A DNA stretch of 64,000 bases, taken from positions 283,419 through 347,418 of the forward strand of contig VZQC01012382.1 in the NCBI GenBank assembly GCA_009823505.1, given 5' to 3'. Source of the DNA: Rhizomys pruinosus. Taxonomy: Eukaryota > Chordata > Mammalia > Rodentia > Spalacidae. Below are positions 34,501-45,235 of this stretch, piece after piece. The notes under the pieces were generated by a model. That model made no database searches and was not told the origin of the DNA. It saw only the letters and a program-made list of their open reading frames with translations. The translations under genes and the position numbers were made by a program. Numbering within the stretch: position 1 is the first letter of the stretch; every line of letters starts with the position of its first letter.

Positions 34501-36437
34501 AGTAACATAGTCCCAGAAAAACAAACGAGGAATGGTATTCCTCTTCTGTGGATGCATAGGCCAAGTACCTAGTTGTAAGGCAAACTGAGCAATGTTAATG
34601 TTATATTCCTCATGATCTGAATACAACTGTGCTCTTATATTGTGAATCCCTTAAACAGGTTCTAGAACTAAACTACCATTTATTTTCAGAGTTAGGAATT
34701 TTTGGTATATGGATGGAGGATACGTATGCACATTTTAGATTAATATAAGATCAAAGGAATTTGGAAAAAAGTTTGTCATGACATTATGTCTAACTACAGT
34801 ATTTATTTTATTGGAGTGCTTCTTAGTATTTCTTTTTTTTGGTTTTTTGAGTTTTTGTCCAAGCATTTTCTAAAATATTATAAAGTAGTTAAAATTATCA
34901 AGCTGGTGTAACAACCTTTTTTTTTGTCTTTTTTAAGACAGGGTCTCCTTGTAGCCCCAGCTGGCCTACTTAGTATTTCTTATACAAGGCTACTTAAGCT
35001 TTTTTAGAACAAGTCCAAGCCTTTTCTAAACTAGTACACAGTAGTTATAAGTATTAGGCTGGTTAACTTAGCCTTTCTGGATGTTTAATGACCATACTTA
35101 ATGCCCATACCAATTTGGTCAAGGGTCTTAAGGGATAACATTGTTCCTTGCCTTCAGAGGTCAACTAAATCCCAGGCAACTATGCATGGTGGCATCTCTT
35201 GAAATGTCCCTAAAAATGTGAGTCACCAGTCTTCCTGTGCAGGGAGGTCTTGAAGATCCACTAATGGGACTTCAGCCAGTGTCCAGTCTATAGAGAGGAA
35301 AGTCTGCTCATGCTTCAAAAAGGGAAGCCTGGTCTAGCAAGTCCTGACTTTGTCCTCGAGTAGATGGTACTGGTGATTGAAAAGCCAAAAGGAGCTGGGG
35401 CTCCCTCTCCCCACCCCAAAACCTGAGTGACCCTTGAGAACCAGATCCTCAACTGACCTTGAGAAAACAAAAACCTTGGTTAAGCTGGGCTAGCTATATG
35501 GCCTTAAACATCCAAAAGGAAAGTATAACCAGAAATAAATAAATAGGAAGTCCTTAAAAATTGTACTTCAGATATAAAACTTGAGATCTTAGTAAAAACA
35601 CAAAAAGTTAAAAAAAATTAAAATAAAAAAGAGCAGAGTTGTTTTGCCTGTCTTACTGGCAAGTGCAGGTACCCTGTGGCTTCCACTGCTTTTGTCATCC
35701 TTCAAAGATATGAGACAAGCTGCCACTGCTTTTGACATCTTCAAAGATGTGAGACACAGCTTTTCAACCTTGCAATATGGACTGAAGACTCATGTCTCTC
35801 CAAGAATCCTCCAAACCTTCAGTGCCAGATGGGGACTGCTGAGATATCCAACTTGTGGACTGGCAACTACTGGGGTTTCAGCCTCTTCAGAGTATAGACT
35901 GCCATTGTTGGACTGCCCAGGCTGTATGATGGAGACCAGTACAGGAAGATCAAGACAGGTCTCGGTACTTACTGGACCTCATTTGGTGACCATGGGAAGG
36001 GAAAACCCCAGGGTGGAACACAAGGGCAGAACTGATAGTGGTTTGGGCTTGCCAAGGAGGAGCCTTCAAACATGACAACTTTCAGCCTAATAAAAAAATC
36101 ATAAGCTGAAGATGCTAAAACCTATGATATATGTGGCATGGATATGTGCATATTTTGGAGTGATGCGTGTTAGAAGGAATAACAACAGCAACAGAAAGAC
36201 TGCACCAAAATACTGACTGAAATGGTGAAAATCTGCTGGAAATAGTGAACTTCTACATCGAGAATTTTGAGAGAGATTGAGAAAAAGATGAAAAATATGT
36301 TTGGCAGAATTCATGAGCTCTGGTGGGATGGGGGACAGGGAGAGGGGCACAGTCTAGATTTTATTTGTAATGTAATTTTGTATGAAATGCACAGAACTTC
36401 AATAAAACATTGGCTTTGAAAAAAAAAAAAAAAAAGA
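31536..36437 (+). mobile_element. L1, sense, 5'-truncated at ORF2, RT core deleted, long 3' UTR
   Basis: Starts at the ORF2 beginning (GTGAAAGGAAGCAACACTCA). The endonuclease is largely open (31862-32482, YAPN, GDFN and SDH present) but has an early stop near 31701. The RT begins (about 32820-33290) and then jumps at about 33300 from the sequence equivalent to 9003 of the intact L1 to that of 9808. This removes about 800 bp, including FADD. The C-terminus resumes (33993-34415) with [19 protein letters not shown]. The 3' UTR is about 2 kb and ends in an A-run at 36419-36435. Confidence 0.92.
34436..36420 (+). other. Long L1 3' UTR module
   Basis: After the ORF2 end the sequence reads CCTAGTTGTAA as in other copies, then carries about 1.58 kb (34580-36160) not present in the short-3'-UTR copies, before rejoining at the GGAGTGATGC(A/G)T block. 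It is repeated in the L1 at 45.2 kb, and its distal part in copies at 40744, 47.6 and 49.97 kb. A 143-codon frame (35644-36075) lies in it; related copies preserve only parts of it. At 34836-35075 it has an internal duplication of about 120 bp around a short antisense B1 piece (34918-34972). Confidence 0.8.
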
Positions 36438-36868
36438 ACATCTAGTCCATGGCGAATTGAAACCTCCCCACCACAGATGTGAAGAGTGGATGAAGATCTT
36501 CTTTTCAGGTAAGGTGTGTGGCTTGTGGTGACCTTCTGTGATTCTAGCTTGCCAGCTGTCCGGGGTCAACTCCAATTCAAAACCCATATCTGCACTCAGT
36601 CAGTCTTCATTTTGATTACACAACTGACATCTCCTGTTTATCTGTGCAAACATGCGTGTAATTACTTAAATGTTTTGAAATGTGAGATTTATTTTTTACA
36701 ACTTCAAATAGAGCAGGAAAATCACTAATTTCTCTTTTTTGGTTTATCCTTTATTCTTTGGCTGTTTCCTGCATGTCATGGTGTTTTCTTGAAACAGCAG
36801 GAAAAGAAACTAAGACACTCACATTACTTAAAGCATGCTTGGTAAGAGGCTTTTTAAAAAGACAAACA
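36438..36868. other. No recognised feature
   Basis: About 430 bp without a recognised repeat or gene. Short open frames only. Confidence 0.5.
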
Positions 36869-36980
36869 AGACCAGGAGTGGTAGCTCAGACCTTTAATCC
36901 CAGCACTCAGGAGGCAGAGGCAGATAGATCTCTATGAGTTTGAGGCCAGCCTGGTCTACATAGTGAGTTCTTTAAAAAGT
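36869..36980 (+). mobile_element. B1 SINE, 3'-shortened
   Basis: ACCAGGAGTGGTAGCTCAGA, TTTAATCCCAGCACTCAGGA, GAGGCCAGCCTGGTCTACAT, then the sequence leaves B1 at AGTGAGTTCTTTAAAAAG. Confidence 0.9.
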
Positions 36981-37271
36981 AAAGGAAAAGCAAACTCTCA
37001 TCTATGAATAAAAACCATGAAAATCTATTTTTCTCCAAGAGTGCTCTTTAAAATAGATCGTGAAGACAGTGGTTCCCATACTGCTCCTGGACATTCAAAT
37101 TTTCTGTTCACAAGTTCGTACTGGACATGTTTTTCATGCTAACCTGCTGGTGTTTCTTTTTCTTCTCCACTATAAATATAAAAAGTAACTCCATACAAAG
37201 CCTGAAAAAATATTTGTCACTAAATAAAAATTTTAAACACAGAACTTTGTTTGGGTACTGTTTATTTGATT
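36981..37271. other. No recognised feature
   Basis: AT-rich unique-looking sequence with no SINE, L1 or coding signal that I can support. Confidence 0.5.
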
Positions 37272-37448
37272 TTTATTTTATTTTTTAGACAAGGTCTCGT
37301 ATATTGAAGCTGGACTAGAACTCATACTGCTGAAGATGGCCCTGAATTTCCTGTCTCTACACCAACTTTTTATTCAATGCTGGGGGACAACCCCAAGGTC
37401 TCATGCACCCAGGCAAGCACTTTGAAAACTGAGCTATGTCCTTAGCGC
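37272..37448 (-). mobile_element. B4-type (B1 plus ID) SINE, antisense
   Basis: The antisense B1 part (TTTTAGACAAGGTCTCGTAT) is followed by a spacer and then an antisense ID-like head (CCAAGGTCTCATGCACCCAG, GCAAGCACTTTGAAAACTGA). The order fits the B4 (ID_B1) family. It is strongly diverged. Confidence 0.65.
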
Positions 37449-38174
37449 TATCAAATTTTAAATACTGGGTTTTTTTTTTCCTCCATCACCCACAAAATCC
37501 AAATAGCTGAAGTAGTGAACTTCATTTTTATGTCCATTAAGCAAAATGGGGCTGGGAGAATCTGTGTTCTTTTGCTGCCACCTAGTGGTTAGTATCAGAA
37601 AGTGCAACAATGATAAATCTAAAATGGGACAGTCTATATAAAACGACACCTATCCATTCCTGATGTAAAACTGATTGTCTTGTAAATATATTATAAAGAG
37701 TTCAATTGTAAATAACCTATCGTGGCTCTTTAAAAAAATTACATGTGCACTCCTTTAAGAAACTCCAAAGCACAAAAACTGTTTAAAGTAAAAAAAAAAA
37801 AAAAAAAAATGAATTAGTAGTTTCAATTAAAAAAAAAAATACCTCTTTGTAAGTGCCTAAAACTTAAGGAGAAACCTCCAGAGATTTTAAGCTCAAGCCA
37901 GCATAGAAACACCCAACTTCCAGCTTCTAGCCTGACAAAGGAGATGGCCGCAGAGAGTAAGCACTGGATAGATGCCTAAGTGCCATAGCCACACTGTGAC
38001 TGTTTCATCCAATGTTAACCGCAATAAAATTAAGTGGAAACAGGGAAAGGAAACATTGAATCTTAGTCAATTACTTCCTGATAGAAGACCTCCTTCTCCT
38101 AAAGTTTATTCCTCATGACCAGAGGAGTAGGGATCAATAAGTCTAAGGAAAGAATTACTTTTCTGGGAGGATGG
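37449..38174. other. No recognised feature
   Basis: Roughly 725 bp, AT-rich with two A-runs (37790-37809 and 37829-37840). No gene or repeat family could be supported. Confidence 0.5.
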
Positions 38175-38290
38175 TGAGATTTAGGACAGGGTCTCATGTA
38201 AGCCAGGTGGCCTTGAACTTGCTGTGCAGCCAGACTCCTGCCTCCACCTCCCAAGTCCCTCAATTACAGGCACATCACTGTGCCCCACTT
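38175..38290 (-). mobile_element. B1-related SINE, antisense, old
   Basis: GACAGGGTCTCATGTAAGCC, GGTGGCCTTGAACTTGCTGT and CCTCCACCTCCCAAGT give the antisense B1 order with many changes. Confidence 0.7.
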
Positions 38291-38299
38291 AAGAAATAA

Positions 38300-38580
38300 T
38301 TGTTTTTCTTTTTAATCTGTGTGTGTTATATGTGTACGATCTATCTATGTGTGGATACATGCATACTACAGCATGTGTGGGAATCAGAGGACAGCCTCAG
38401 GTGCTGGTCCTCACCGTCCACCTTGCTGTTCACAGCTGATATGCCAGGTTGTCTGGTTCTCAAGATTCTGGAATTCTCCATTCGCACCATAGGAAGGCTG
38501 GGGTTATAGACATGAACTATTGTGTCTGGCTTCACATGGCTTCTGGGGATTTGAAATCAAGTCCTAGACCATGACTTACT
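38300..38580 (-). mobile_element. B3-related SINE, antisense
   Basis: GCATGTGTGGGAATCAGAGG, ACAGCCTCAGGTGCTGGTCC and later GGGGATTTGAAATCAAGTCC follow the antisense B3 order. Confidence 0.6.
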
Positions 38581-38719
38581 TTTGAAGTATATAAATAGGT
38601 GCACCAAAAATGTTCCTCGTGAATGGTCTGAGCTGGAGAATAAACTGTCAAACATGATTTTCTTAAAAATGACTATTCTAAATTATTTTACCCTTACTGA
38701 TGATATAATAAAGCACAGC

Positions 38720-39250
38720 ATCAGCAATGTGGTCCATGTCCAGTATGTGTGAAAGTTAATGCATATACTTAACCCTGATACCACACAAACCCAGAGACCA
38801 GATAGATAGTGTTTGGAAATGCAGGGCAAGCTCGACTGAATTCACAGATGGCAGCTAGGAGCAGTTCAGGTGCTCCCCTCCACATCTCCTGTGTAGTTCC
38901 CTGTTCAGTTAATAAAGTTTGAATCCACAGATAGCACTTAGGAGCATCCCAGGTACTCCCTTACATGTCTCCTTCATGTGAGTTCCTTGATCAGTTATAA
39001 AGTTGGGGCAAGGCACAGTTTCCAGCATGGACTCATATCCTAGCCTCACTCATCGACCCCATAAAATGAAGCCCCTGCTCTTGAACACCAGCTCAAGTAG
39101 CCCACTGCTCTCTTAGTGTTTCCTGTGCTCTTTAAATAAAATTTCTTGCTACCTTACTGTTTGTGGGAGCTTGTTCAGTTATTTGCATAAGATGTCAAGA
39201 ACTTGGAAAACCCTGATCCAGATAATACCACCGGCAAAAGCTTCCAGCCC
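38720..39250 (+). mobile_element. Candidate retroviral-type LTR with a repeated U3 block
   Basis: A direct repeat of roughly 85-95 bp (from about 38845 and from about 38930) shares (A/G)GGAGCA, CAGGT(G/A)CTCCC, TCTCCT and GATCAGTTA / GTTCAGTTAA. Downstream come CCCCATAAAATGAAGCCCC (39058) and CTTTAAATAAAATTTCTTGC (39131), in the order TATA-like box then poly(A) signal plus U5-like sequence. This layout fits an LTR of a gammaretrovirus-like (ERV1) element. The ends and any target duplication are not clear. Confidence 0.4.
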
Positions 39251-39409
39251 TGAAAAAGACAGTGATGAAACATAGATGCATACAGCTAAAAAGCAGCCAG
39301 TTGGAAAAGGCCACTCAGTGTGGTTCCAGAGAACATACACCATCCAGAGTATGCAATCATTGTCATTTTACTCAATTGTAAACCATTCATTAAATTTAAT
39401 AACCTACGG

Positions 39410-39622
39410 GGACATGGCTCAGGAATATGAGCACTGGCTGCTCTTGCAGAGGACCCAGGTTTGGTTTCCAGCACCCACACAGCAGCTAACAACCATCCAT
39501 AAGTCCAGTTCCAGGGAATCTGACAACCTCTTCTAACCTCCATGGACACTGCATGACATATGTGTCTTACATACATGCAAGCAATACACACATACACATG
39601 AAATTAAAAGAACAAAATATAA
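39410..39622 (+). mobile_element. B2 SINE
   Basis: GGGGACATGGCTCAGGAATA head, CTGCTCTTGCAGAGGACCCA, CAGTTCCAGGGAATCTGACA and an A-rich tail ending AAAAGAACAAAATATAAAA. Confidence 0.88.
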
Positions 39623-39748
39623 AAATGTAATATCCTGTATTTTAATTACAGATACTAACATGAGAAAGGTGAACATTGTGCCTGGGTCTAACCAGAGACA
39701 GGTCAGATTCTGAGATTTACTCCACTTTGTCCATCTTAGCATAATAAA

Positions 39749-40546
39749 GAACAGAGGCTTCCAAGCGGTTGAGAGGACGGCAGAGAGAACAGAAGCTTCC
39801 AAGCTGTTGAGAGGACGGCATAGAGAACAGAAGCATCCAAGCAGTTGAGAGGACGACATAGAGAACAGAAGCTTCTAAGCTGTTGAGAGGACGGCATAGA
39901 GAACAGAAGCTTCTAAGCTGTTGAGAGGACGGCATAGAGAACAGAAGCTTCTAAGCTGTTGAGAGGACGGCATAGAGAACAGAAGCTTCTAAGCTGTTGA
40001 GAGGACGGCATAGAGAACAGAAGCTTCCAAGCTGTTGAGAGGACGGCATAGAGAACAGAAGCTTCTAAGCTGTTGAGAGGACGGCATAGAGAACAGAAGC
40101 TTCCAAGCTGTTGAGAGGACGGCATAGAGAACAGAAGCTTCCAAGCGGTTGAGAGGACGGCATAGAGAACAGAAGCTTCCAAGCGGTTGAGAGGACGGCA
40201 TACAGAACATAAGCTTCCAAGCGGTTGAGAGGACGGCATAGAGAACAGAAGCTTCCAAGCTGTTGAGAGGACGACATAGAGAACAGAAGCTTCCAAGTGG
40301 TTGAGAGGACGGCATAGAGAACAGAGGCTTCCAAGTGGTTGAGAGGATGGCATAGAGAACAGAAGCTTCCAAGCTGTTGAGAGGACGGCATAGAGAACAG
40401 AAGCTTCCAAGTGGTTGAGAGGACGGCATAGAGAACAGAGGCTTCCAAGTGGTTGAGAGGACGGCATAGAGAACAGAAGCTTCCAAGTGGTTGAGAGGAT
40501 GGCATAGAGAACAGAAGCTTCCAAGCTGTTGAGAGGATGGCATAGA
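39749..40546. repeat. Minisatellite, 21 copies of a 38-bp unit
   Basis: The unit begins GAACAGAAGCTTC(C/T)AAGC and continues (T/G)GTTGAGAGGACGGCATAGA. The period is exactly 38 bp throughout, and (40547-39749)/38 is 21. Units differ at few positions: AAGCGG, AAGCTG or AAGTGG; ACGG, ATGG or ACGA; and one CATAAG. Each unit carries a HindIII-type AAGCTT in most copies. The minus strand is open in all three frames across about 550-600 bp, because the unit lacks stops in every minus frame and 38 is not a multiple of three; the reading then cycles every 114 bp (38 residues). This is a property of the repeat, not evidence of a gene. Confidence 0.97.
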
Positions 40547-40743
40547 GACTGTGCTGCTTCTTTGTCTCCAATGAAAACTCTTTGAAGAGGATTCTGAGTT
40601 GTAGAAATTTTAAATACGTTGAAATGCCCCTTTCCCTCCTCCTCTTCTCCGACATTTTAAATTAAAGTCCAAGTCTCCTCTCCTCCTTCTTCTTCTCCAC
40701 CCTGGGATCCAACCCAGAAGCTTACATGACAGGCAAGCTTTTT
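40547..40743. other. Unclassified flank of the minisatellite
   Basis: About 200 bp with a pyrimidine-rich part (40625-40700). No assignment. Confidence 0.4.
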
Positions 40744-41118
40744 GGGCAGAACTGATGGTGGTTTGGGCTTGCCAAGGAGGAGACTTCAAACATGACATCT
40801 TTCAGCTAATTAAAAAAAATCATAAGCTGAAGATACTAATACCTATGATATATGTGGCATGCATATGTGGGTATTTTGGAGTGATACATATTGGAAGGAA
40901 CAACAACAACAGAGAAGACTGCATCAAAGAACTGACTGAAACAGTGAACTTCTGCTGTTTTTGAAAGAGAGACTGAGAAAAAGATGAAAAACATGTTTGG
41001 CAGAATTCATGAGCTCTGGTGGGGTGAGGGGGCAGGGAGGGGACATGGGTCTAGATTTGATTTGTAATGTAATTTTGTATGAAATGCACAGAACTTCAAT
41101 AAAACATTGGTGAAAAAA
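40744..41118 (+). mobile_element. L1 3' end, severely 5'-truncated
   Basis: Matches the last 375 bp of the long L1 3' UTR (GGGCAGAACTGATGGTGGTT to CTTCAATAAAACATTGG). A dead-on-arrival insertion with a very short A-tail. Confidence 0.9.
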
Positions 41119-41125
41119 TGTTTTT

Positions 41126-41128
<3 letters not shown>

Positions 41129-41166
<38 letters not shown>
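41129..41166. repeat. (GT)n microsatellite
   Basis: About 19 uninterrupted GT units, leading into an antisense B3 SINE, where such tails are usual. Confidence 0.97.
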
Positions 41167-41168
<2 letters not shown>

Positions 41169-41330
41169 GTCAGAGGATGGCTTGTAGGAACTGCTTCCTT
41201 CCTTCCACCATGTGAGGCAGAGGGATCAAACTCCAGTCTTCAGGCTTGAGCAAGTGCCCTTCTCTGCTGAGCCATCCCCTCTGTCAACAGGCAAGCTTCC
41301 TACCACTCAGCTACATCTCTAGCCACCAAG
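41167..41330 (-). mobile_element. B3-type SINE, antisense
   Basis: GGTCAGAGGATGGCTTGTAG, CTTCCACCATGTGAGGCAGA, GGGATCAAACTCCAGTCTTC and CTGAGCCATCCCCTC are antisense B3 blocks in the normal order. Confidence 0.8.
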
Positions 41331-41419
41331 TCTTAATCTGAATGAAACGTTCCACGTTCCAACATCTCAGTATACAGACTTCAGCTCCATTAAAATGTTA
41401 CCACTAAGAAATTTATCAT

Positions 41420-41640
41420 TGGTGGCTCAGCAGTAAAGAACACTGGCTACTCTTCCAGAGGACCAGGGTTGAGTTCTCATTGTCCACATGGCAGTTAATA
41501 ACTTCCTTTAATTCCATTTCCAGGGAATCCAACACCCTCCTCTGACCTCTATGGGCATTGCACAACACAGGTGCACTTATATACATGAAGGCAATATATC
41601 CAACACATAAAAATAATAAATAATATTTCTTAAAGAAATG
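41420..41640 (+). mobile_element. B2 SINE
   Basis: GGTGGCTCAGCAGTAAAGAA, CTACTCTTCCAGAGGACCAG, CATTTCCAGGGAATCCAACA, ending AAATAATAAATAATATTTC. The head is shortened. Confidence 0.85.
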
Positions 41641-41787
41641 TACCATTAAATTTTTGTACATCTCATTTCATCGCTTGTGTTGGTATGCTTGGGCCTTTTG
41701 GAGCAGTTGTTTGTATGTTTTGCTTTGAACCTCTACAGAACTGTATGACAAAAGTTAAAAATAAATGCTTTAAAAGTAAATTTCAGC

Positions 41788-41900
41788 CAAGCGTGGTGGT
41801 GCACACCTTTAATCCCAGCATTCAGGAGGCAGAATCAGTCAGGATCTCTGTGAGTTCAAGGACAGCTAAGGCTACAGGGAGACTCTCAAAAAGACCAAAA
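41788..41900 (+). mobile_element. B1 SINE, 3'-shortened
   Basis: CCAAGCGTGGTGGTGCACAC, TTTAATCCCAGCATTCAGGA, CTACAGGGAGACTCTCAAAA. An AAAT microsatellite grows from its tail. Confidence 0.92.
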
Positions 41901-41947
<47 letters not shown>

Positions 41948-41948
41948 A
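41898..41948. repeat. (AAAT)n microsatellite
   Basis: About 12 units of AAAT arising from the A-tail of the preceding B1. Confidence 0.95.
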
Positions 41949-41949
41949 T

Positions 41950-42507
41950 CCACATGGCCTGCCTGCCTACGGGCCAGTGGCACCCATGGCTGGCCATCAT
42001 CACCACCCTGCCGCTACTAAGACCTGGCTGAAGTTCCTTCACAACATTGGGGATCTGAGAAGTCTACAGATTTCAGAGAACGAGCTAGAGGACACTGGTG
42101 AAAAGCTGTCGTGTGAAGCTGTGAAACGTCCCAACTAGAGAATCCTGGGCTGGAGGCAGTGAGCTAACGCTGCCTGCTGCGAGGACCTAGCTTCTGCTTT
42201 ACGCACAGTGACAGCCTGCGCGGAACCAGCATGCTGGAATGCTTCGGTACACACTGGGTCATTATGCCGAGTGAGGACCGGAAACAGCCAACGTGTAACC
42301 TGCATGCAAGGATGGGAAACTGACTCTGATGAGGGAAACCAAAAGTTTCTGACCACTGAGAAAAAAATGACACAAGCGGTGTGTAAGAGAGACAGAAGCT
42401 AAGAGTGCAAGGCCCATTCCAAGAAGCCTGGGAGGATTCTGACCTAAAACCACATTCAAAGGAAAAGGGAGCGGCCTTACCTTGGCACACCTGTGTGTAA
42501 GAATTGT
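41950..42507. other. Unclassified GC-richer segment
   Basis: About 560 bp between the AAAT tract and the RPS7 pseudogene, with more G+C than its surroundings. Several short overlapping frames on the minus strand match nothing known to me. It may be single-copy DNA or an unrecognised retroposed transcript. Confidence 0.35.
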
Positions 42508-43181
<674 letters not shown>

Positions 43182-43405
43182 GTACATCACCAACACTCTA
43201 ATGAGATTTCCCTGAGACCCAACTCAGACATGCTATGGAAGATGGATGGAGCTTTTCATTTGATAATTGAAGAAGACATAAAGCTGAGGATGAGGTATGG
43301 GGGATAGGCTGAGGAGGGAGATGAGATGGAGGAGGTCATCTAAATATAATCAAAATTCACTATATGAAAGTCTTGAATCAATAAAAATTCTCTTTTACTT
43401 AAAAA
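43182..43405 (+). mobile_element. Possible old rodent L1 3' end
   Basis: A G-rich purine stretch (43288-43340) followed by TAAATATAATCAAAATTCAC and TTGAATCAATAAAAATTC resembles the 3' ends of older rodent L1 elements. The match is by pattern only. Confidence 0.3.
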
Positions 43406-43559
43406 GTGTGCAATTAGGTCTTGAAGTGACAAGGAGAAAATTAGATGTGTATTTGTGTATTACTAAGTGAAAGGAAAGAATCTGAAAAGATGGTCTGATT
43501 CCAAGGACACGACCTGGAAAAGATAAAGGAGGGAGTTAGTGAGGATAGTAACAATTGGC

Positions 43560-43800
43560 AGCCTTGGAGAGAAAGAAAGACAAATAACAGCACTGCAGAT
43601 GTTCAGGGCAACAAAACCATTTGGTCTGATAAATATAATGGTGGGTGTGCATCATTATGTTTACCCAAAACCACAGAAAGAATACAGCTCTGTAAACTCT
43701 AGCATAAACTCTAGCCTCTGGGTGCTCATCCGCTGGCACAGCTGAACCAGTGCGCAGATGTCCTCTGTGGGGAGGGGGGATTTAAAAATACATTAACACC
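43560..43800 (+). mobile_element. Ancient L1M-type 3' UTR relic
   Basis: ACCCAAAACCACAGAAAGAA, then GTAAACTCTAG...CTCTGGGTGCTCATC, CAGCTGAACCAGTGCGCAGA and GGGGAGGGGGG follow the order of the 3' UTR of old mammalian L1M elements. It is diverged, with no coding part seen. Confidence 0.4.
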
Positions 43801-43979
43801 ACGTCTGAAAATTAGTAAAATTACTTTGAATCTCTAGCTGAAAGAACAAAGTTTAATTACTGATATTCTACTTATTACTGATACTTTGCAACATAATATA
43901 ACTGTAAAACTTCAAATAAAAATAGCAATTTGTGCAAAACATTTTAAAATTTTAAGTGATGTCAATAATTAAGAAAGCA
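43801..43979. other. No recognised feature
   Basis: AT-rich sequence between the L1 relic and the antisense B2. Confidence 0.4.
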
Positions 43980-44190
43980 TGATTTTTATGTATATGAATG
44001 TATTACCTGCATATCTGTAAGTGTGCCCCTTTGTGCAATGCCCATGGAAGTCAGAAGAGAGTGTTGGATCCCCTGGAACTGAACTGAATTACAGATGGTT
44101 GTTTTTCACCATGTGGGTGCTGGGAATAGAAACTGGATCCTCTGCAAGAGCAACAGTGCTCTTAAGCACTGAGCCAGCTCTCCAGCCCTT
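43980..44190 (-). mobile_element. B2/B3-type SINE, antisense
   Basis: CACCATGTGGGTGCTGGGAA, CCTCTGCAAGAGCAACAGTG and GCACTGAGCCAGCTCTCCAG are antisense B2 blocks ending in the B2 head. Confidence 0.88.
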
Positions 44191-44407
44191 AACATGATTA
44201 TTTTTATTTGTCTTTATTAGTGTTTTGAAAACCTTTAAAATCTAGCAGTTTTAATTTCTTAAACATGATTTTGTTTGTCTCCAGGTTTTATATTCTTATC
44301 ACCTTTGACATAAATAACTTTGATGCTGAATGACATCACAGATTTCAGAATTGACATTTACACAACAAATTATCAGCACATCTACTATGAACTAGATTCA
44401 AATCCCT

Positions 44408-44640
44408 CATGGGCTGGAGAAATGGATCAGTGGTTAAGAGCACTGGCTGTTACTGCAGAAGACTGGAGTTCAAATCCAAGCACCCTCATGGCAGCTAACA
44501 ACCATCCATAACTCCACTTCCAGGGGATCCAACGCCCTCTTCTGTCCTCTGCAGGCACTGCATGACAAAGGTCACTTACACACACTCAGGCATAACACTC
44601 ATACACATAAAATATTTTTTAAAAATAAAAATAAAAAATA
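44408..44640 (+). mobile_element. B2 SINE
   Basis: GGGCTGGAGAAATGGATCAG, GGTTAAGAGCACTGGCTG, CTTCCAGGGGATCCAACGCC, ending in an A/T-rich tail of AAATAAAAATAAAAAAT type. Confidence 0.93.
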
Positions 44641-44990
44641 AAATCCCTCTTCCAGTTTAGCATTATTAAGACACTGAAAAAGCACATACTGATTTACACG
44701 TAAGCTTAGGAAAATTATGAAGCATTTACTGAGCATACTTCATCTACACATGCCCATGCATGTGAAATATCGGCTAGCAAAGCGCAGCATTCTTACCTTA
44801 CTTCTTCATCACTGCAGGTTTATTTGTATCTGATAATAATATTGCTGCTATGAGCAAATTTTGATGCTGGTCAGTACAATTATTTTTGTTTCTTTATACT
44901 AAAGAAATTACACACACAGCAAACAACAGAAGACAAAATGAAACAAAGCCCTGTGCTCCTCCTTCACCTCTGCTCATGGATCAAACACAG
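44641..44990. other. No recognised feature
   Basis: About 350 bp, AT-rich. No repeat or coding signal supported. Confidence 0.45.
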
Positions 44991-44991
44991 C

Positions 44992-45165
44992 TTTTTTTTT
45001 TTTTTTTGGTCCTTATGAGACAGGGTCTCCCTGAAGCCCCAACTGTCCTAGAACTCACTATGTAAACCAGGCTGCCCTTGAACTCACAGAGATCTTCCTT
45101 CCTCTGCCTTCTGAGTGCTGGGATTAAACCTGTGTGCCACCACACCTGTTTCAAAGAGAATAAAA
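44992..45165 (-). mobile_element. B1 SINE, antisense
   Basis: T-run at 44992-45007, then GAGACAGGGTCTCCCTGAAG, CAGGCTGCCCTTGAACTCAC and CTGGGATTAAACCTGTGTGC. Confidence 0.93.
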
Positions 45166-45235
45166 TGTTTTGGAATTAGATATTCCAAAACTTATGTTCC
45201 TGGACCTTATATATTTGCCTCCTAGCTTAGAAAAT

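Noticed and set aside
39749..40546. CRISPR-like array or a repetitive protein gene on the minus strand
   Set aside because: Units follow each other with no unique spacers, the host is a rodent, and the three open minus frames follow from a stop-free 38-bp unit rather than from selection.
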